From NCBI GenBank assembly GCA_949316495.1, contig OX439010.1, positions 23,937,766-24,001,765 of the forward strand: DNA of 64,000 bases. The letters are read 5' to 3'. Each line of letters begins with the position of its first letter. Within the stretch, counting starts at the first letter, position 1. The position numbers and the translations under genes were made by a program. Below the pieces are notes generated by a model. It did no database searches and was not told the DNA's origin. It saw only the letters and a list, made by a program, of their open reading frames with translations. This stretch comes from Amphiduros pacificus (Eukaryota > Annelida > Polychaeta > Phyllodocida > Hesionidae). Below are positions 56,214 through 57,299 of the stretch, piece after piece.

Positions 56214-56428
56214 TATTGTAATTAAGCAAAGCAATGAAATGTTTTGGACTGGTGAAAATGTTGCTACAAGAAGTGTTGGTTGTTGTTTTGTTTCAGAAGG
56301 TGGATATGGTAGAGGAACTGGAAGGGAGGTTGGCGAGTGAGCAGGGAATACTGAAGAGTGCCGGCGATGCCAGTAGTGGTAGTAGTACCAGCAGTGTCAG
56401 GCAGAACAAAACAGTCAGCTTCAGCTAA
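445..56428 (+). CDS. LOTUS-RRM-RRM-RRM-Tudor protein, 21 exons, 5' partial
   Basis: Likely a germ-granule (nuage) RNA-binding scaffold. That role is inferred from domain families: LOTUS domains bind RNA G-quadruplexes or Vasa-type helicases, RRMs bind RNA, and Tudor domains bind methylarginine on Piwi-type partners. Joining 21 exons, each with GT/AG borders and matching phase, gives 1,136 codons ending in TAA. Order by residue in the visible protein: LOTUS about 14-105, Lys/Gly-rich linker 110-166, RRM1 about 188-275, RRM2 about 278-370, acidic Ser/Asp/Glu segment about 390-450, RRM3 about 527-612, Q/N/G/P/R-rich disordered segment 613-912, extended Tudor about 913-1093, short Ser-rich tail. 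The start is unresolved: the first exon follows an acceptor, so either Met at 484 initiates or an exon lies upstream of the window. TDRD5/7 have LOTUS plus Tudor and TDRD10 has RRM plus Tudor; I know no family with all of these. Gene identity is strong by domain, weak by name. Confidence 0.5.
669..1901. other. Intron 1, nothing recognised
   Basis: A/T-rich unique-looking sequence without long frames, repeats or element ends. Confidence 0.5.
1902..2008 (+). CDS. Exon 2: end of LOTUS domain
   Basis: Residues 75-110. It completes the split Ser codon and reads SIEYSETNDQHKLYGIPVKD, the final strand of a LOTUS fold, then a basic run (SSFLKKNKAREPR). The acceptor is TTTTGCAG. The donor used here is GAG|GTTGGT; GTATAT four bases downstream is an alternative but would break the phase with exon 3. 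Confidence 0.8.
2644..2974 (+). mobile_element. tRNA-derived SINE, full length
   Basis: The head has a pol III A box (TGGCGCAGTTGG) and a perfect B box (GGTTCGAACCC) spaced as in a tRNA with extra bases. A conserved body follows, with a short (CAAA)n-like tail. Exact 13-base direct repeats CACATGATGTTCC flank it at 2631-2643 and 2975-2987, which proves LINE-type insertion. The body is shared with the fragment near 62.1 kb. Confidence 0.93.
3517..3746. mobile_element. Remnant of the CAGGCC-type MITE family
   Basis: The right end GATGTCGAGGCCTG matches the terminus of the 8368-9049 element, and CACTTGCCTG near the left end recalls its inner motif. The left terminus is degraded (GCGACATTAA) and no target duplication is clear. 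Confidence 0.4.
3907..3978 (+). CDS. Exon 3: basic linker
   Basis: Residues 111-134, a Lys/Gly/Ser-rich linker (KPKNPRGGSKNCEGKGQKSQ). The acceptor is TTTCAG and the donor is AAA|GTGAGA. Phase 1 in and phase 1 out, matching both neighbours. It has no domain of its own and is supported by phase continuity and composition shared with exon 4. Confidence 0.65.
4104..4724. mobile_element. hAT-type MITE with exact 8-bp target duplication
   Basis: Ends are TAGGCCATCA and TGATGCCCTA. An exact 8-bp direct repeat CAAATGAG flanks it at 4096-4103 and 4725-4732, the hAT hallmark. Subterminal regions are full of ATCGAT/GTATCGAT motifs, which may be transposase sites. The middle (about 4305-4460) carries the 'CATTGCGCAATATATT ... 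TTTTCGCGCCAAAAA ... CACTTCCGGTTTT' module also seen in TA-target elements here. Confidence 0.88.
4733..5164. other. Intron 3 part, nothing recognised
   Basis: A/T-rich sequence between two transposons, with no repeats or frames of note. Confidence 0.4.
5169..6686. mobile_element. Kolobok-like DNA transposon, TTAA target
   Basis: Terminal inverted repeats AGGGGGAGTTCCTAATAAT and its complement sit inside TTAA at 5165-5168 and 6687-6690. A TTAA duplication fits Kolobok or piggyBac; the ends do not begin with CCC as in piggyBac, so Kolobok is preferred. At 1.5 kb it is non-autonomous. It holds only a short minus-strand frame possibly from a transposase. Confidence 0.8.
6232..6450 (-). pseudogene. 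Possible transposase N-terminal scrap
   Basis: The minus-strand frame reads MESEGDFTDSDCSTSVSDII then SGSFIEQGKVQGWQFDPP. An acidic Ser-rich start followed by an aromatic-F-x-P motif is often seen at the start of invertebrate transposase-like proteins ('PY-FEP'). This resemblance is from memory and weak. It lies inside the TTAA element. Confidence 0.25.
6880..9112. repeat. Inverted-repeat element with arms about 165 bp
   Basis: The arm at 6880-7045 is the reverse complement of 8257-8367 joined to 9055-9112. The right arm is split by the younger CAGGCC-type MITE. Shared text includes AGAGTGATAGGTTCACCA and CTCTGGTGGAGT; a third partial copy lies near 7375-7425. The 7046-8256 spacer shows no gene. 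Element class is unclear. Confidence 0.65.
8368..9049. mobile_element. CAGGCC-type MITE, 5-bp target duplication AATTA
   Basis: Ends CAGGCCTTGACATTAAC and GTTAATGTCGAGGCCTG are inverted repeats. AATTA flanks both sides, and the uninterrupted arm at 6880-7045 supplies the empty site (GCTACAATTATAACC read in the same sense). CACTTGCCC/GGGCAAGT occurs repeatedly near the ends, a likely transposase-binding repeat. The ends look hAT-like, but the duplication is shorter than 8 bp. Confidence 0.85.
9108..9640 (-). mobile_element. Ty3/gypsy retroelement fossil, pol fragment
   Basis: Minus-strand translation shows the connection region and RNase H start of a Ty3/gypsy polymerase (GHYRQCIPNYAHHVAEPLI; YKLYTDTRDYANGAILVQQ). 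Only this scrap remains: no LTR, integrase or gag was seen. It is broken, with at least two or three breaks, and old. It sits at the edge of the inverted-repeat element. Confidence 0.75.
9720..10470. mobile_element. Composite TA-type element remnant cluster
   Basis: Contains the recurring blocks ATTTATCATTTAAAACGCAA, TCGATTTTAATTGCGTTTTA, CAGAAATGCTTTCACACGTG and the TTTTCGCGCTAAAAAC module in both orientations. The same blocks build the elements near 18.4, 33.9, 36.6, 52 and 58 kb. Part of it (9897-10250) is nearly identical to 52240-52600. Confidence 0.7.
10471..10700. mobile_element. Small TIR element with TA target (CCGTA-x-TTACTCG ends)
   Basis: Ends CCGTAATTACTCGTGTATAA and TTATACACGAGTAAATACGG are inverted repeats of about 25 bases, with TA on both sides. 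The 230-bp unit recurs as the end piece of the clusters at 18.4-19.9, 52-54 and 58-60.6 kb. A Tc1/mariner-like target, but class unproven. Confidence 0.75.
10703..11458. repeat. 58-bp minisatellite in intron 3, about 13 units
   Basis: The unit contains GATGATGCTGGCAGCAGATG and CACTCTGGCTACCTGTATTA. It starts right at the end of the 230-bp TIR element. A block of about 232 bp (four units) is itself duplicated (about 10937 and about 11169), a higher-order repeat. Confidence 0.9.
11535..11700. mobile_element. Possible left end of a CAGGCC-type MITE
   Basis: CAGGCCTTGACAATAAA matches the left terminus of the family, but no right terminus is found. The remaining text to 11954 shows nothing else. 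Confidence 0.3.
11955..12050 (+). CDS. Exon 4: basic linker
   Basis: Residues 135-166: RTGKGTKTKKSSGKKPEK, Lys-rich, possibly a nuclear-localisation or RNA-contact segment. The acceptor is TTTTCAG and the donor is GGAA|GTAAGG. Phase 1 at both ends, consistent with exons 3 and 5. An intron of about 8 kb precedes it. Confidence 0.65.
12163..12690. repeat. Minisatellite in intron 4, mixed 50-60-bp units
   Basis: About nine to ten units built of CTGTGACCTTGAAGGGGTCA and CGGAGATCTTATAACATCT, alternating with a CACTGTGGTCAAGACTTC variant. It begins about 110 bases after the exon 4 donor. Confidence 0.88.
12691..13330. other. Intron 4 part, nothing recognised
   Basis: A/T-rich, with no frames or repeats of note. 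The same holds for 13430-14181 apart from normal intron sequence before exon 5. Confidence 0.4.
13337..13428. repeat. (AC)n microsatellite with ACACACGTTT variants
   Basis: Several ACACACGTTTAC units grade into a pure AC run of about 30 bases. The coding-like frames across it are repeat artefacts. Confidence 0.9.
14182..14309 (+). CDS. Exon 5: start of RRM1
   Basis: Residues 167-209. After a Ser-rich start and WMKDPRIQQWNEEVQPN it reads MKGLYALCMPHNDKQPRE, which I take as beta-1 and the start of helix 1 of a divergent RRM. The donor AGAGAG|GTAGGTACC is copied about 37 times in the array that follows at once. Ends in phase 0. Confidence 0.78.
14302..16285. repeat. 53-bp minisatellite copying the exon 5 donor, about 37 units
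   Basis: The unit is GTAGGTACCACAGGCCACTG, a variable middle, then CAGCATAGAGACCAGAGAG. Exon 5 ends in CCCAGAGAG|GTAGGTACC, so exon end and donor match the unit junction and the array starts at the splice site itself. A block of 664 bp is duplicated within it (14711 and 15375 start identical stretches). Reading on from exon 5 meets TAG within the first unit. Confidence 0.95.
16464..16522 (+). CDS. Exon 6: RRM1 helix 1 to beta-2
   Basis: Residues 210-228, EFSGVFSQYGEIQEIAMTPR. The 'F--YG-I--I' pattern is typical of RRM helix 1 to beta-2. The acceptor is TATTTCAG and the donor is CCAG|GTGAGA. Phase 0 in, phase 2 out. Confidence 0.85.
16605..17687. repeat. 30-bp minisatellite carrying the exon 7 acceptor, about 36 units
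   Basis: The unit is AATATTGTTGATGTTACAGG followed by TTCATGTAGC. The real acceptor GATGTTACAG|GTTC of exon 7 is the last unit, so every unit offers an identical AG. Unit length divisible by three explains a 224-codon minus-strand frame, which is not a gene. Confidence 0.95.
17684..17832 (+). CDS. Exon 7: RRM1 beta-3 to end
   Basis: Residues 229-278. RFCFLRYKHKKEALYAL is an RNP1-like strand and helix 2 (usual form G-F-F-V-F/Y, here F-C-F-L-R-Y). The acceptor GATGTTACAG|GTTC is the last unit of the preceding 30-bp array. The donor is ACTG|GTAGGA. Confidence 0.87.
17833..18203. other. Intron 7, nothing recognised
   Basis: Short intron without repeats or element ends. Confidence 0.5.
18204..18253 (+). 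CDS. Exon 8: RRM2 beta-1 (RNP2)
   Basis: Residues 279-295. IEVYVGNLPKTSMIK contains a textbook RNP2 motif, VYVGNLP. The acceptor is TTTATAG and the donor is AAG|GTAAGT. Ends in phase 0. Confidence 0.9.
18442..19898. mobile_element. Composite TA-target element in intron 8
   Basis: Outer ends CCGTACTTACTCGTGTAT and ATACACGAGTAAATACGG are inverted repeats flanked by TA. Inside are a copy of the 230-bp unit (about 19668-19898), several ACCTTTATTTATCATTTAAA blocks in both directions, and the ATTGCGCAAT/TTTTCGCGCC module (about 19000-19085). It looks like nested or recombined copies rather than one simple element. Confidence 0.78.
20055..20131 (+). CDS. Exon 9: RRM2 helix 1 to beta-2
   Basis: Residues 296-320, WRHEFEELFTDFPVQGFRYT then CSEDK. 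It fits helix 1 ('L--LF--F') and beta-2 of an RRM. The acceptor is CTTTCAG and the donor is AAACA|GTGAGT. Ends in phase 2. Confidence 0.88.
20132..21030. other. Intron 9, possible element remnant only
   Basis: 20262-20530 has repeated GGCTAGTACAC and ACTTGCCC motifs like the inner motifs of CAGGCC-type MITEs, but no terminal repeats. Nothing else seen. Confidence 0.35.
21031..21644 (+). CDS. Exon 10: RRM2 end plus acidic segment
   Basis: Residues 321-525, the longest exon. HFAFVEF is RNP1, followed by helix 2 (DEAETAVLHLQNMKLFGQ) and the last strand. Then comes an acidic low-complexity run with several SD/SDD sites (YDEDSDQEMPDLEEDYDSDD, PSDEEEEEDY) that look like casein-kinase-2 type sites, and a Ser/Gln/Lys-rich tail. 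The donor is AAAAG|GTGAGT. Confidence 0.92.
21645..22384. other. Intron 10, nothing recognised
   Basis: A/T-rich, with no repeats apart from a short doubled ATTAAAATCAATATAAGAA near 22100. Confidence 0.45.
22385..22449 (+). CDS. Exon 11: RRM3 beta-1
   Basis: Residues 526-547. LDKIFISVENFPYETTV is an RNP2-like beta-1 and loop. The acceptor is TATTTCAG and the donor is GTG|GTAAGT. Phase 1 in, phase 0 out. The next intron carries a complete hAT transposon. Confidence 0.86.
22450..23567. other. Start of intron 11, nothing recognised
   Basis: A/T-rich sequence before the hAT insertion. A 21-base segment (AATTTGCATACTATGTCTAG) is doubled near 23412. Confidence 0.45.
23872..27770 (+). CDS. hAT superfamily transposase, two exons, 778 residues
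   Basis: Cuts and rejoins DNA at the element ends. Exon 1 is 23872-23932 (MPPKKKFKHSSGQRSMLCFT), with donor ACTG|GTAAGT. Exon 2 is 25495-27770, with acceptor TTTTTTGTAG. The join is in phase and gives 778 codons. In order: basic start (PIP-box-like QRSMLCF, an inference), Gly/Ser/Asp-rich stretch with a tandem 22-residue repeat (about 35-100), BED/TTF-like zinc finger (C145-x2-C148, H172/H175/H178), then the RNase H-fold core. Catalytic acids D288 (VDES), D355 (TDGA) and E720 (CERSFS) are present, as are CAAHRLAL and the C-terminal dimerisation region. No internal stop, so recent activity is plausible. It resembles the transposases behind ZNF862/KIAA1586-type genes. The intron contains a long 22-bp array. 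Confidence 0.9.
24090..24345. repeat. Shared module copy inside the hAT transposase intron
   Basis: It starts GTAAAACGTAAATACGA, continues CATCATTGCGCAATACATTA and CACTTCCGGTTTTCAAAATG, and ends with a segment also at 4450-4560 (AGGCGGACTA, GACACGT, AGAATATTTCT). So the two hAT elements of this window share it, and its first half occurs in the TA-target elements. Confidence 0.8.
24343..25436. repeat. 22-bp minisatellite in the transposase intron, about 50 units
   Basis: The unit is GGGGAGTTTTGGGGAATCAT plus TT or GTA. It ends about 60 bases before exon 2 of the transposase. The plus strand carries G runs every 8-10 bases and could form quadruplexes. Coding-like frames here are artefacts, including the apparent N-terminal extension of the transposase frame. 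Confidence 0.95.
28004..28009 (+). terminator. Poly(A) signal of the hAT transposase
   Basis: Canonical AATAAA about 230 bases after the transposase stop, followed by TTGTTCTGGTTT. Confidence 0.6.
28035..28170. repeat. Tandem duplication near the hAT right end
   Basis: TTTATTTTGGGTGGCT, then TGCCTTATGATAGCCCTTT, occurs twice about 83 bases apart. Possibly a subterminal transposase-binding or processing duplication. Confidence 0.7.
28373..28465. repeat. 19-bp repeat GTGAATAGTATTTATAAC, about five units
   Basis: A single related unit lies just left of the hAT element (23568-23591), so the transposon inserted into this array. Confidence 0.85.
28466..28829. repeat. 24-bp minisatellite before exon 12, about 15 units
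   Basis: The unit is CAGATTCATGTGACACATGC plus TGTT. It stops about 40 bases before the exon 12 acceptor. Frames open on both strands reflect the unit length (24) and are not genes. Confidence 0.95.
28868..28947 (+). CDS. Exon 12: RRM3 helix 1 to beta-2
   Basis: Residues 548-573, ENLSEIFQKYHIDDILLRNV then KEQGKQR. The 'L-EIF-KY-I--I' pattern matches RRM helix 1 to beta-2. The acceptor is ATTGCAG and the donor is AAAG|GTATAG. Phase 0 in, phase 2 out. Confidence 0.86.
29097..29445. mobile_element. CAGGCC-type MITE, 6-bp duplication GCTGAT
   Basis: Ends CAGGCCTTGACAT and ATGTCAAGGCCTG are flanked by GCTGAT at 29091-29096 and 29446-29451. Internal GGGCCACCAG and TGGCCCA motifs are repeated near both ends. 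Confidence 0.88.
29611..29725 (+). CDS. Exon 13: RRM3 beta-3 to end
   Basis: Residues 574-612. AKLLFTNERDAWRCLKEMDG then IYKNRKLLLFLHN is beta-3, helix 2 and beta-4 of an RRM; RNP1 is degenerate (AKLLF). The acceptor ATTGTAG completes a split Arg codon. The donor is CAGAG|GTTGGT. Ends in phase 0. Confidence 0.84.
29773..29815. repeat. Left part of a 19-20-bp minisatellite in intron 13
   Basis: Units are GGTAAAACATCCTCCACTG. The array continues at 32409; a 2.6-kb palindrome is inserted between the two parts. Confidence 0.9.
30409..30695 (-). pseudogene. Gene fragment carried in the left palindrome arm
   Basis: Minus strand: MNDGMETAIITQLLAMPSPL, FELLGMDGRWLHLPPEHW, DDEEYKQMAAIVKVVAFVKD. The W-x-DD-EY...VK-VAE-G pattern recalls uncharacterised invertebrate proteins that repeat around transposons. 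No start-to-stop gene. The family resemblance is from memory. Confidence 0.4.
31565..31880 (+). pseudogene. Gene fragment carried in the right palindrome arm
   Basis: Mirror copy of the left-arm fragment: SLNDGMKTVIATQLQAMPSP, then DDEEYRQMAAIVKVMAFGKD, AAEMGVKYIQD. The two arms have diverged by small changes and the frame is interrupted, so neither is functional. Confidence 0.4.
32409..32740. repeat. Right part of the 19-20-bp minisatellite
   Basis: About sixteen units of GGTAAAACATCCTCCACTG, decaying towards exon 14. The minus-strand 104-codon frame over it is an artefact. Confidence 0.92.
32812..33136 (+). CDS. Exon 14: Q/N/R-rich disordered segment
   Basis: Residues 613-720, rich in Gln, Asn, His, Arg and Gly (PGHQHNGTQEDREQVNQGQR), predicted disordered. 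Its last part, ETLLCRITQN, is more ordered. The acceptor is TTGATGCAG and the donor is AGTG|GTAGGT. Ends in phase 1. Confidence 0.82.
33606..33832. mobile_element. Right-end fragment of a tandem-cored element
   Basis: One core unit (CAAGGTCACAGGGACAATTA) followed by the family's right end (GGGTTGATGCATCTCTGATG, CCTATGTTTT). It matches the ends at 44.7, 45.25 and 55.33 kb. The left part is missing. Confidence 0.8.
33871..34764. mobile_element. TA-target element, CTGTATACAGA ends (copy 1)
   Basis: Ends CTGTATACAGACAAATTTTC and, reversed, CTGTATACCGAGAAAAATTC lie inside TA (33869-33870, 34765-34766). Subterminal TTCGCG/GGCGCG motifs are dense. The interior has the TTGGCGCGAAAAC and ATTGCGCAAT module and the AAAGCATTTCTGTCAACAGG block. 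Non-autonomous; a Tc1/mariner-like target. Confidence 0.82.
34838..34941. repeat. 52-bp exact tandem duplication
   Basis: CATATCAGTCCCTACCACCG through GAGAATCGACCACA occurs twice with no gap. The rest of 34766-35307 shows nothing. Confidence 0.9.
35313..35669. mobile_element. CAGGCC-type MITE, 5-bp duplication ATTAT
   Basis: Ends CAGGCCTTGATAT and ATGTCAAGGCCTG, with ATTAT at 35308-35312 and 35670-35674. It carries a repeated GTGGCCCAGTTGGGCAAC motif like 29097-29445 and 36151-36491. Confidence 0.86.
35675..36144. other. Intron 14 part, nothing recognised
   Basis: Unique-looking sequence between two MITEs. Confidence 0.4.
36151..36491. mobile_element. CAGGCC-type MITE, 6-bp duplication GTTGAT
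   Basis: Ends AGGGCTTGACATA and ATGTCAAGGCCTG are flanked by GTTGAT at 36145-36150 and 36492-36497. The first terminal C is absent on the left. Closely related to 35313-35669. Confidence 0.85.
36603..37609. mobile_element. TA-target element, CTGTATACAGA ends (copy 2, opposite orientation)
   Basis: Ends CTGTATACAGAGAAAAATTC and GTCTGTATACAG within TA (36601-36602, 37610-37611). It carries the same blocks as 33871-34764 in reverse order, so the two form inverted copies about 1.8 kb apart in intron 14 and could fold together in the pre-mRNA. Includes ATTGCGCAAT at 37278 and TTTTCGCGCC at 37326. Confidence 0.84.
37706..38282 (+). CDS. Exon 15: RG and GPQP-repeat segment
   Basis: Residues 721-912, low complexity. 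It has RG/RGG-like sites (RGPTGQRGGHRGQ) that could be methylated, then about four GPQP-x-YG-type repeats, then a basic tail. An in-frame TAG lies at 38284-38286, but GTAGGC at 38283 serves as donor and restores exact phase (2) into the Tudor exons. Retaining the intron would add one Lys and stop, giving a Tudor-less protein. Confidence 0.85.
38399..41497. mobile_element. Tandem-cored element family A (AGCTCTGCTGA ends)
   Basis: The left end has a hairpin (AGCTCTGC...GCAGAGCT) and a GTCTGTCC microsatellite. The core is eight tandem units of about 317 or 361 bp (TTGAAGATTCAGATTCCTTC, GTGACCTTTGACCTTGACAC), the short form lacking a 45-bp AAAATCTTCTCCTCCAAAAC block. The right end TCAGCAGAGCT complements the left. 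This layout fits pearl/Helentron-associated (HINE) elements known from molluscs and flies. Confidence 0.8.
41636..45282. mobile_element. Tandem-cored element family B (outer copy)
   Basis: The left end ACCCTCAGCCCCTGATGTAA forms a hairpin with GGCTGAGGGTA, then a GTAT/GT microsatellite. The core is many ~145-bp monomers in paired variants (GAACAAATGATGGCAGCTTC and ...CAGCTTT; CAAGGTCACAGGGACAATTA). The right end is GGGCTGAGGGTTGATGCATC, then TCTGATGCCTATGTTT. It contains a second complete copy nested inside. Confidence 0.82.
43449..44790. mobile_element. Nested family B copy inside the outer one
   Basis: A complete second left end (ACCCTCAGCTCCTGATGTAA) and right end (CTGATGCCTATGTT) sit within the core array. 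The flanks CCTCAGATTTTT and TCTATGAAACATG rejoin to the ordinary core sequence with no duplication, so insertion was between two Ts, as Helentrons do. Confidence 0.78.
45363..45519. repeat. 24-bp minisatellite in intron 15, left part
   Basis: Units are GTATTTACTGTTGTATTTAC followed by CAGT or AGGT. An inserted hairpin-bearing element separates it from the right part at 46184. Confidence 0.9.
45520..46183. mobile_element. Hairpin-bearing element in intron 15
   Basis: Contains a perfect 66-bp inverted repeat (46023-46088 and 46112-46177) around a 23-bp loop and a further copy of one arm at about 45630-45690. TCTCATACTT and GCATGAGATAAA motifs recur. A related copy in reverse lies at 61211-61775. 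The class is unknown. Confidence 0.65.
46184..46335. repeat. 24-bp minisatellite ending in the exon 16 acceptor
   Basis: Units contain TGTATTTACAG|GTGTATTT. The true acceptor TGTATTTACAG|C of exon 16 is the last of them, so upstream units are look-alike acceptors. Confidence 0.92.
46336..46501 (+). CDS. Exon 16: start of extended Tudor
   Basis: Residues 913-968. LQPNEEIFLQVTNIVDSQHFW is the first SN-like strand of an extended Tudor domain ('V-V--I-S---FW'). The acceptor TATTTACAG is the final unit of a 24-bp array. The donor is GACT|GTAAGC. Ends in phase 0. Confidence 0.85.
46790..47880 (+). mobile_element. 5'-truncated LINE (I/Jockey group), RNase H and tail
   Basis: Only the 3' part is left. 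The open frame (to 47611) encodes an RNase H domain: DDDKAAAAAVKGNHIYSERL, SSIYSAELHALYLALDH (catalytic E), FLIFSDSLSSLQA (D), SHIGILGNEAADQAA (last D). The first catalytic Asp (TDGS) is lost at the truncation. A Cys/His tail, CVGCQRAMTIKHILIEC, follows, then an untranslated end and an (ATTC)n tail at 47859-47879. The intact frame suggests a fairly young insertion. It lies between exons 16 and 17 in the host sense. Confidence 0.88.
47894..48012 (+). CDS. Exon 17: extended Tudor middle
   Basis: Residues 969-1007, ETDMNQMMYEMEAMKSETEL, then GSKKCVSKYQQDWCR. This is the helical linker and the first Tudor strand ('C-A-Y--D-W-R'). The last 22 exon bases and the donor CCG|GTGAGT are repeated about 13 times in the following intron. 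Ends in phase 2. Confidence 0.87.
47987..48775. repeat. 56-bp minisatellite copying the exon 17 end and donor, about 13 units
   Basis: The unit runs GTGAGTCCTACATTTATAAG, ACGCGCCCAGTGTATG, TACCAGCAGGACTGGTGCCG. Its last 20 bases equal the end of exon 17, so each unit has exon end plus donor. Later units decay. Reading through the first donor gives CGG TGA, an immediate stop. Confidence 0.96.
48838..49850. repeat. 42-bp minisatellite before exon 18, about 25 units
   Basis: The unit is GTGATCTGTGAGCATAAGGA, CTGCTTTAATCCTGTTGTTG and TT, with 39-bp variants. It ends about 10 bases before the exon 18 acceptor. Lengths divisible by three leave frames of 356 (+), 275 and 192 (-) codons. The plus frame enters exon 18 in the wrong phase. 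Confidence 0.95.
49861..50009 (+). CDS. Exon 18: Tudor barrel core
   Basis: Residues 1008-1057. GWVQEVSDGEAKVFYVDYAN then LSQLRSVDEKYWEILPQALP is the Tudor signature. FYVDYANIE stands for the usual F-x-DYGN, with Ala for Gly; aromatic-cage candidates F, Y and Y are present. The acceptor is ATGTTACAG and the donor is CTGG|GTAAGT. Confidence 0.93.
50227..50303 (+). CDS. Exon 19: Tudor C-terminal part
   Basis: Residues 1058-1083. It reads ENRTDPVHNLVKSLVVATVV then KHGNDP, the distal SN-like strands of the extended Tudor. The acceptor is TTTTTTCAG and the donor is CCA|GTGAGA. Phase 1 in, phase 0 out. Confidence 0.8.
50331..50655. repeat. Degenerate 20-25-bp repeat after exon 19
   Basis: Units of ACAACTCACCCACAACTCAT plus ATA, strand-asymmetric and poor in G. 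It starts about 27 bases after the donor but does not include it. Confidence 0.88.
50885..50914 (+). CDS. Exon 20: micro-exon of Tudor domain
   Basis: A 30-base exon encoding GPFVKICITG, a beta strand. The acceptor is ATTTTAG and the donor is GGG|GTAAGA. Phase 0 on both sides, so skipping it would keep the frame and remove ten residues. Confidence 0.7.
51106..51677. mobile_element. PIF/Harbinger-like MITE, TAA target
   Basis: Ends TGCCTCAGTCACATTTGC and, reversed, TGCCTAAGTCACATTTGC lie between TAA copies (51103-51105, 51678-51680). A 3-bp TWA duplication is typical of PIF/Harbinger. The interior is markedly G+C-rich (CATCGGCCGGGC, GCCGGGCGCCGAGG) against its A/T-rich surroundings. No frame of note. 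Confidence 0.8.
51889..55362. mobile_element. Tandem-cored element family B, third copy, split
   Basis: The left hairpin end (CCCTCAGCCCCTGATGTAAT) at 51889 and the right end (GGGTTGATGCATCTCTGATG) near 55330 bracket the same ~145-bp core monomers as at 41.6-45.3 kb. A composite TA-target element (51949-53993) sits just inside the left microsatellite. Confidence 0.8.
51949..53993. mobile_element. Composite TA-target element nested in family B
   Basis: Outer ends CCGTATTTACTCGTGTATAA and TATACGAGTAAATACGG are flanked by TA. The sister family B element (43.5 kb) shows the uninterrupted GTATGTATGTCTGT site, so insertion into TA is supported. The interior repeats all blocks of this group in both orientations, including the module with ATTGCGCAAT and TTGGCGCGAAAAC (about 52985-53095). 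Confidence 0.8.
55363..56165. other. End of intron 20, nothing recognised
   Basis: A/T-rich. AAGTAAGTCGTTAACATCCA-like text is doubled near 55730-55790. No gene. Confidence 0.4.
56166..56212. repeat. (GT)n microsatellite
   Basis: Nearly pure GT run about 85 bases before the exon 21 acceptor. Confidence 0.95.
56297..56428 (+). CDS. Exon 21: C-terminal tail and stop
   Basis: Residues 1094-1136. VDMVEELEGRLASEQGILK (helix) is followed by a Ser/Gly-rich tail ending in VSFS and TAA. The acceptor is TTGTTTCAG. A canonical AATAAA lies 33 bases after the stop, and another about 840 bases after it. Confidence 0.82.
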   Translation, partial: KVDMVEELEGRLASEQGILKSAGDASSGSSTSSVRQNKTVSFS

Positions 56429-56461
56429 CTACTGCAATGTCCTCTCACTTAGTCCACCAAG

Positions 56462-56467
56462 AATAAA
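56462..56467 (+). terminator. Proximal poly(A) signal AATAAA
   Basis: A canonical hexamer just after the stop codon. It would give a very short 3' UTR. Confidence 0.45.
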
Positions 56468-57271
56468 CACAGTCTTGTGATATTGAGACATGGTTCACGC
56501 ATTGAGAAGGGACAGTAGATTTTGATATAAATATCAAAATATATATATTGGCACATTCCATGTACAGGATATGGTATATGTACAGTTAATCTGCCTGCTC
56601 TGTAGTCCACCTATCCTCTCTCCAAGGTGAAATATGCAAATTATAATGGAAATGCAGGATACAGGATAACTAAAGGACCTTGAAGGTGCTATTTCAGAAA
56701 AGAAAAACAGAAGAGGAAATTGTGTGCATTGGAAAAAGACAATAGTTATATTGATTGCCACTTGTCAGATGCTATGAATGGAAGACAAGATACTGCAAGC
56801 TGTGAGTAGAGTTTATGTCAAAGAAGGAAAATAGAGCTGTGTGTCATCATGTGTATAAAGGAACTCTAACATTTGTGTTTTCAAAAAGGACCTGTATGGG
56901 CAAGTGGTTTTTAACTTCTGGCCTGAATTTAATTGAATATCACAACTTATATTTTCACTGTTTTATGGTTTTGGCCAGTTGTTTAATCGTCAGGGTGATT
57001 AGAGAACCTCTCCCTTTTGGGCCAGTGACCAGAATTCTGCATTATAAATTATCTTGGCCAGTGACCAGAATTCTGCATTATAAATTCATTTTCAATGCTT
57101 GTAATCTGCACTATGGGATTTTTAGCTGGTCCCTGAAAATGTGATGGAAAGTCCATGAGAGAGGACTGTATGCCGGGAAATATGTTGCACTGTGAACTTC
57201 AGTCCGCCTTTCTTCAAAACAGAGGGAAATTTTAGATTTACAATTTGCAATATCAAGCCAATGTCAGCTCT

Positions 57272-57277
57272 AATAAA
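57272..57277 (+). terminator. Distal poly(A) signal AATAAA
   Basis: A canonical hexamer followed within 30 bases by TTGTATATTGTATTTTGTAA, a GU-rich downstream element. It is the better candidate for the transcript end. Confidence 0.5.
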
Positions 57278-57299
57278 ATTTTGTATATTGTATTTTGTA

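Larger units (their letters stand above)
56429..57290 (+). other. Probable 3' UTR of the LOTUS-RRM-Tudor gene
   Basis: No coding exon was recognised after the stop. The stretch ends near a canonical AATAAA at 57272 followed by a T/G-rich tract. A 35-base motif around 57022 is tandemly doubled (CCAGTGACCAGAATTCTGCA is its core). The extent is inferred from poly(A) signals only. Confidence 0.45.
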
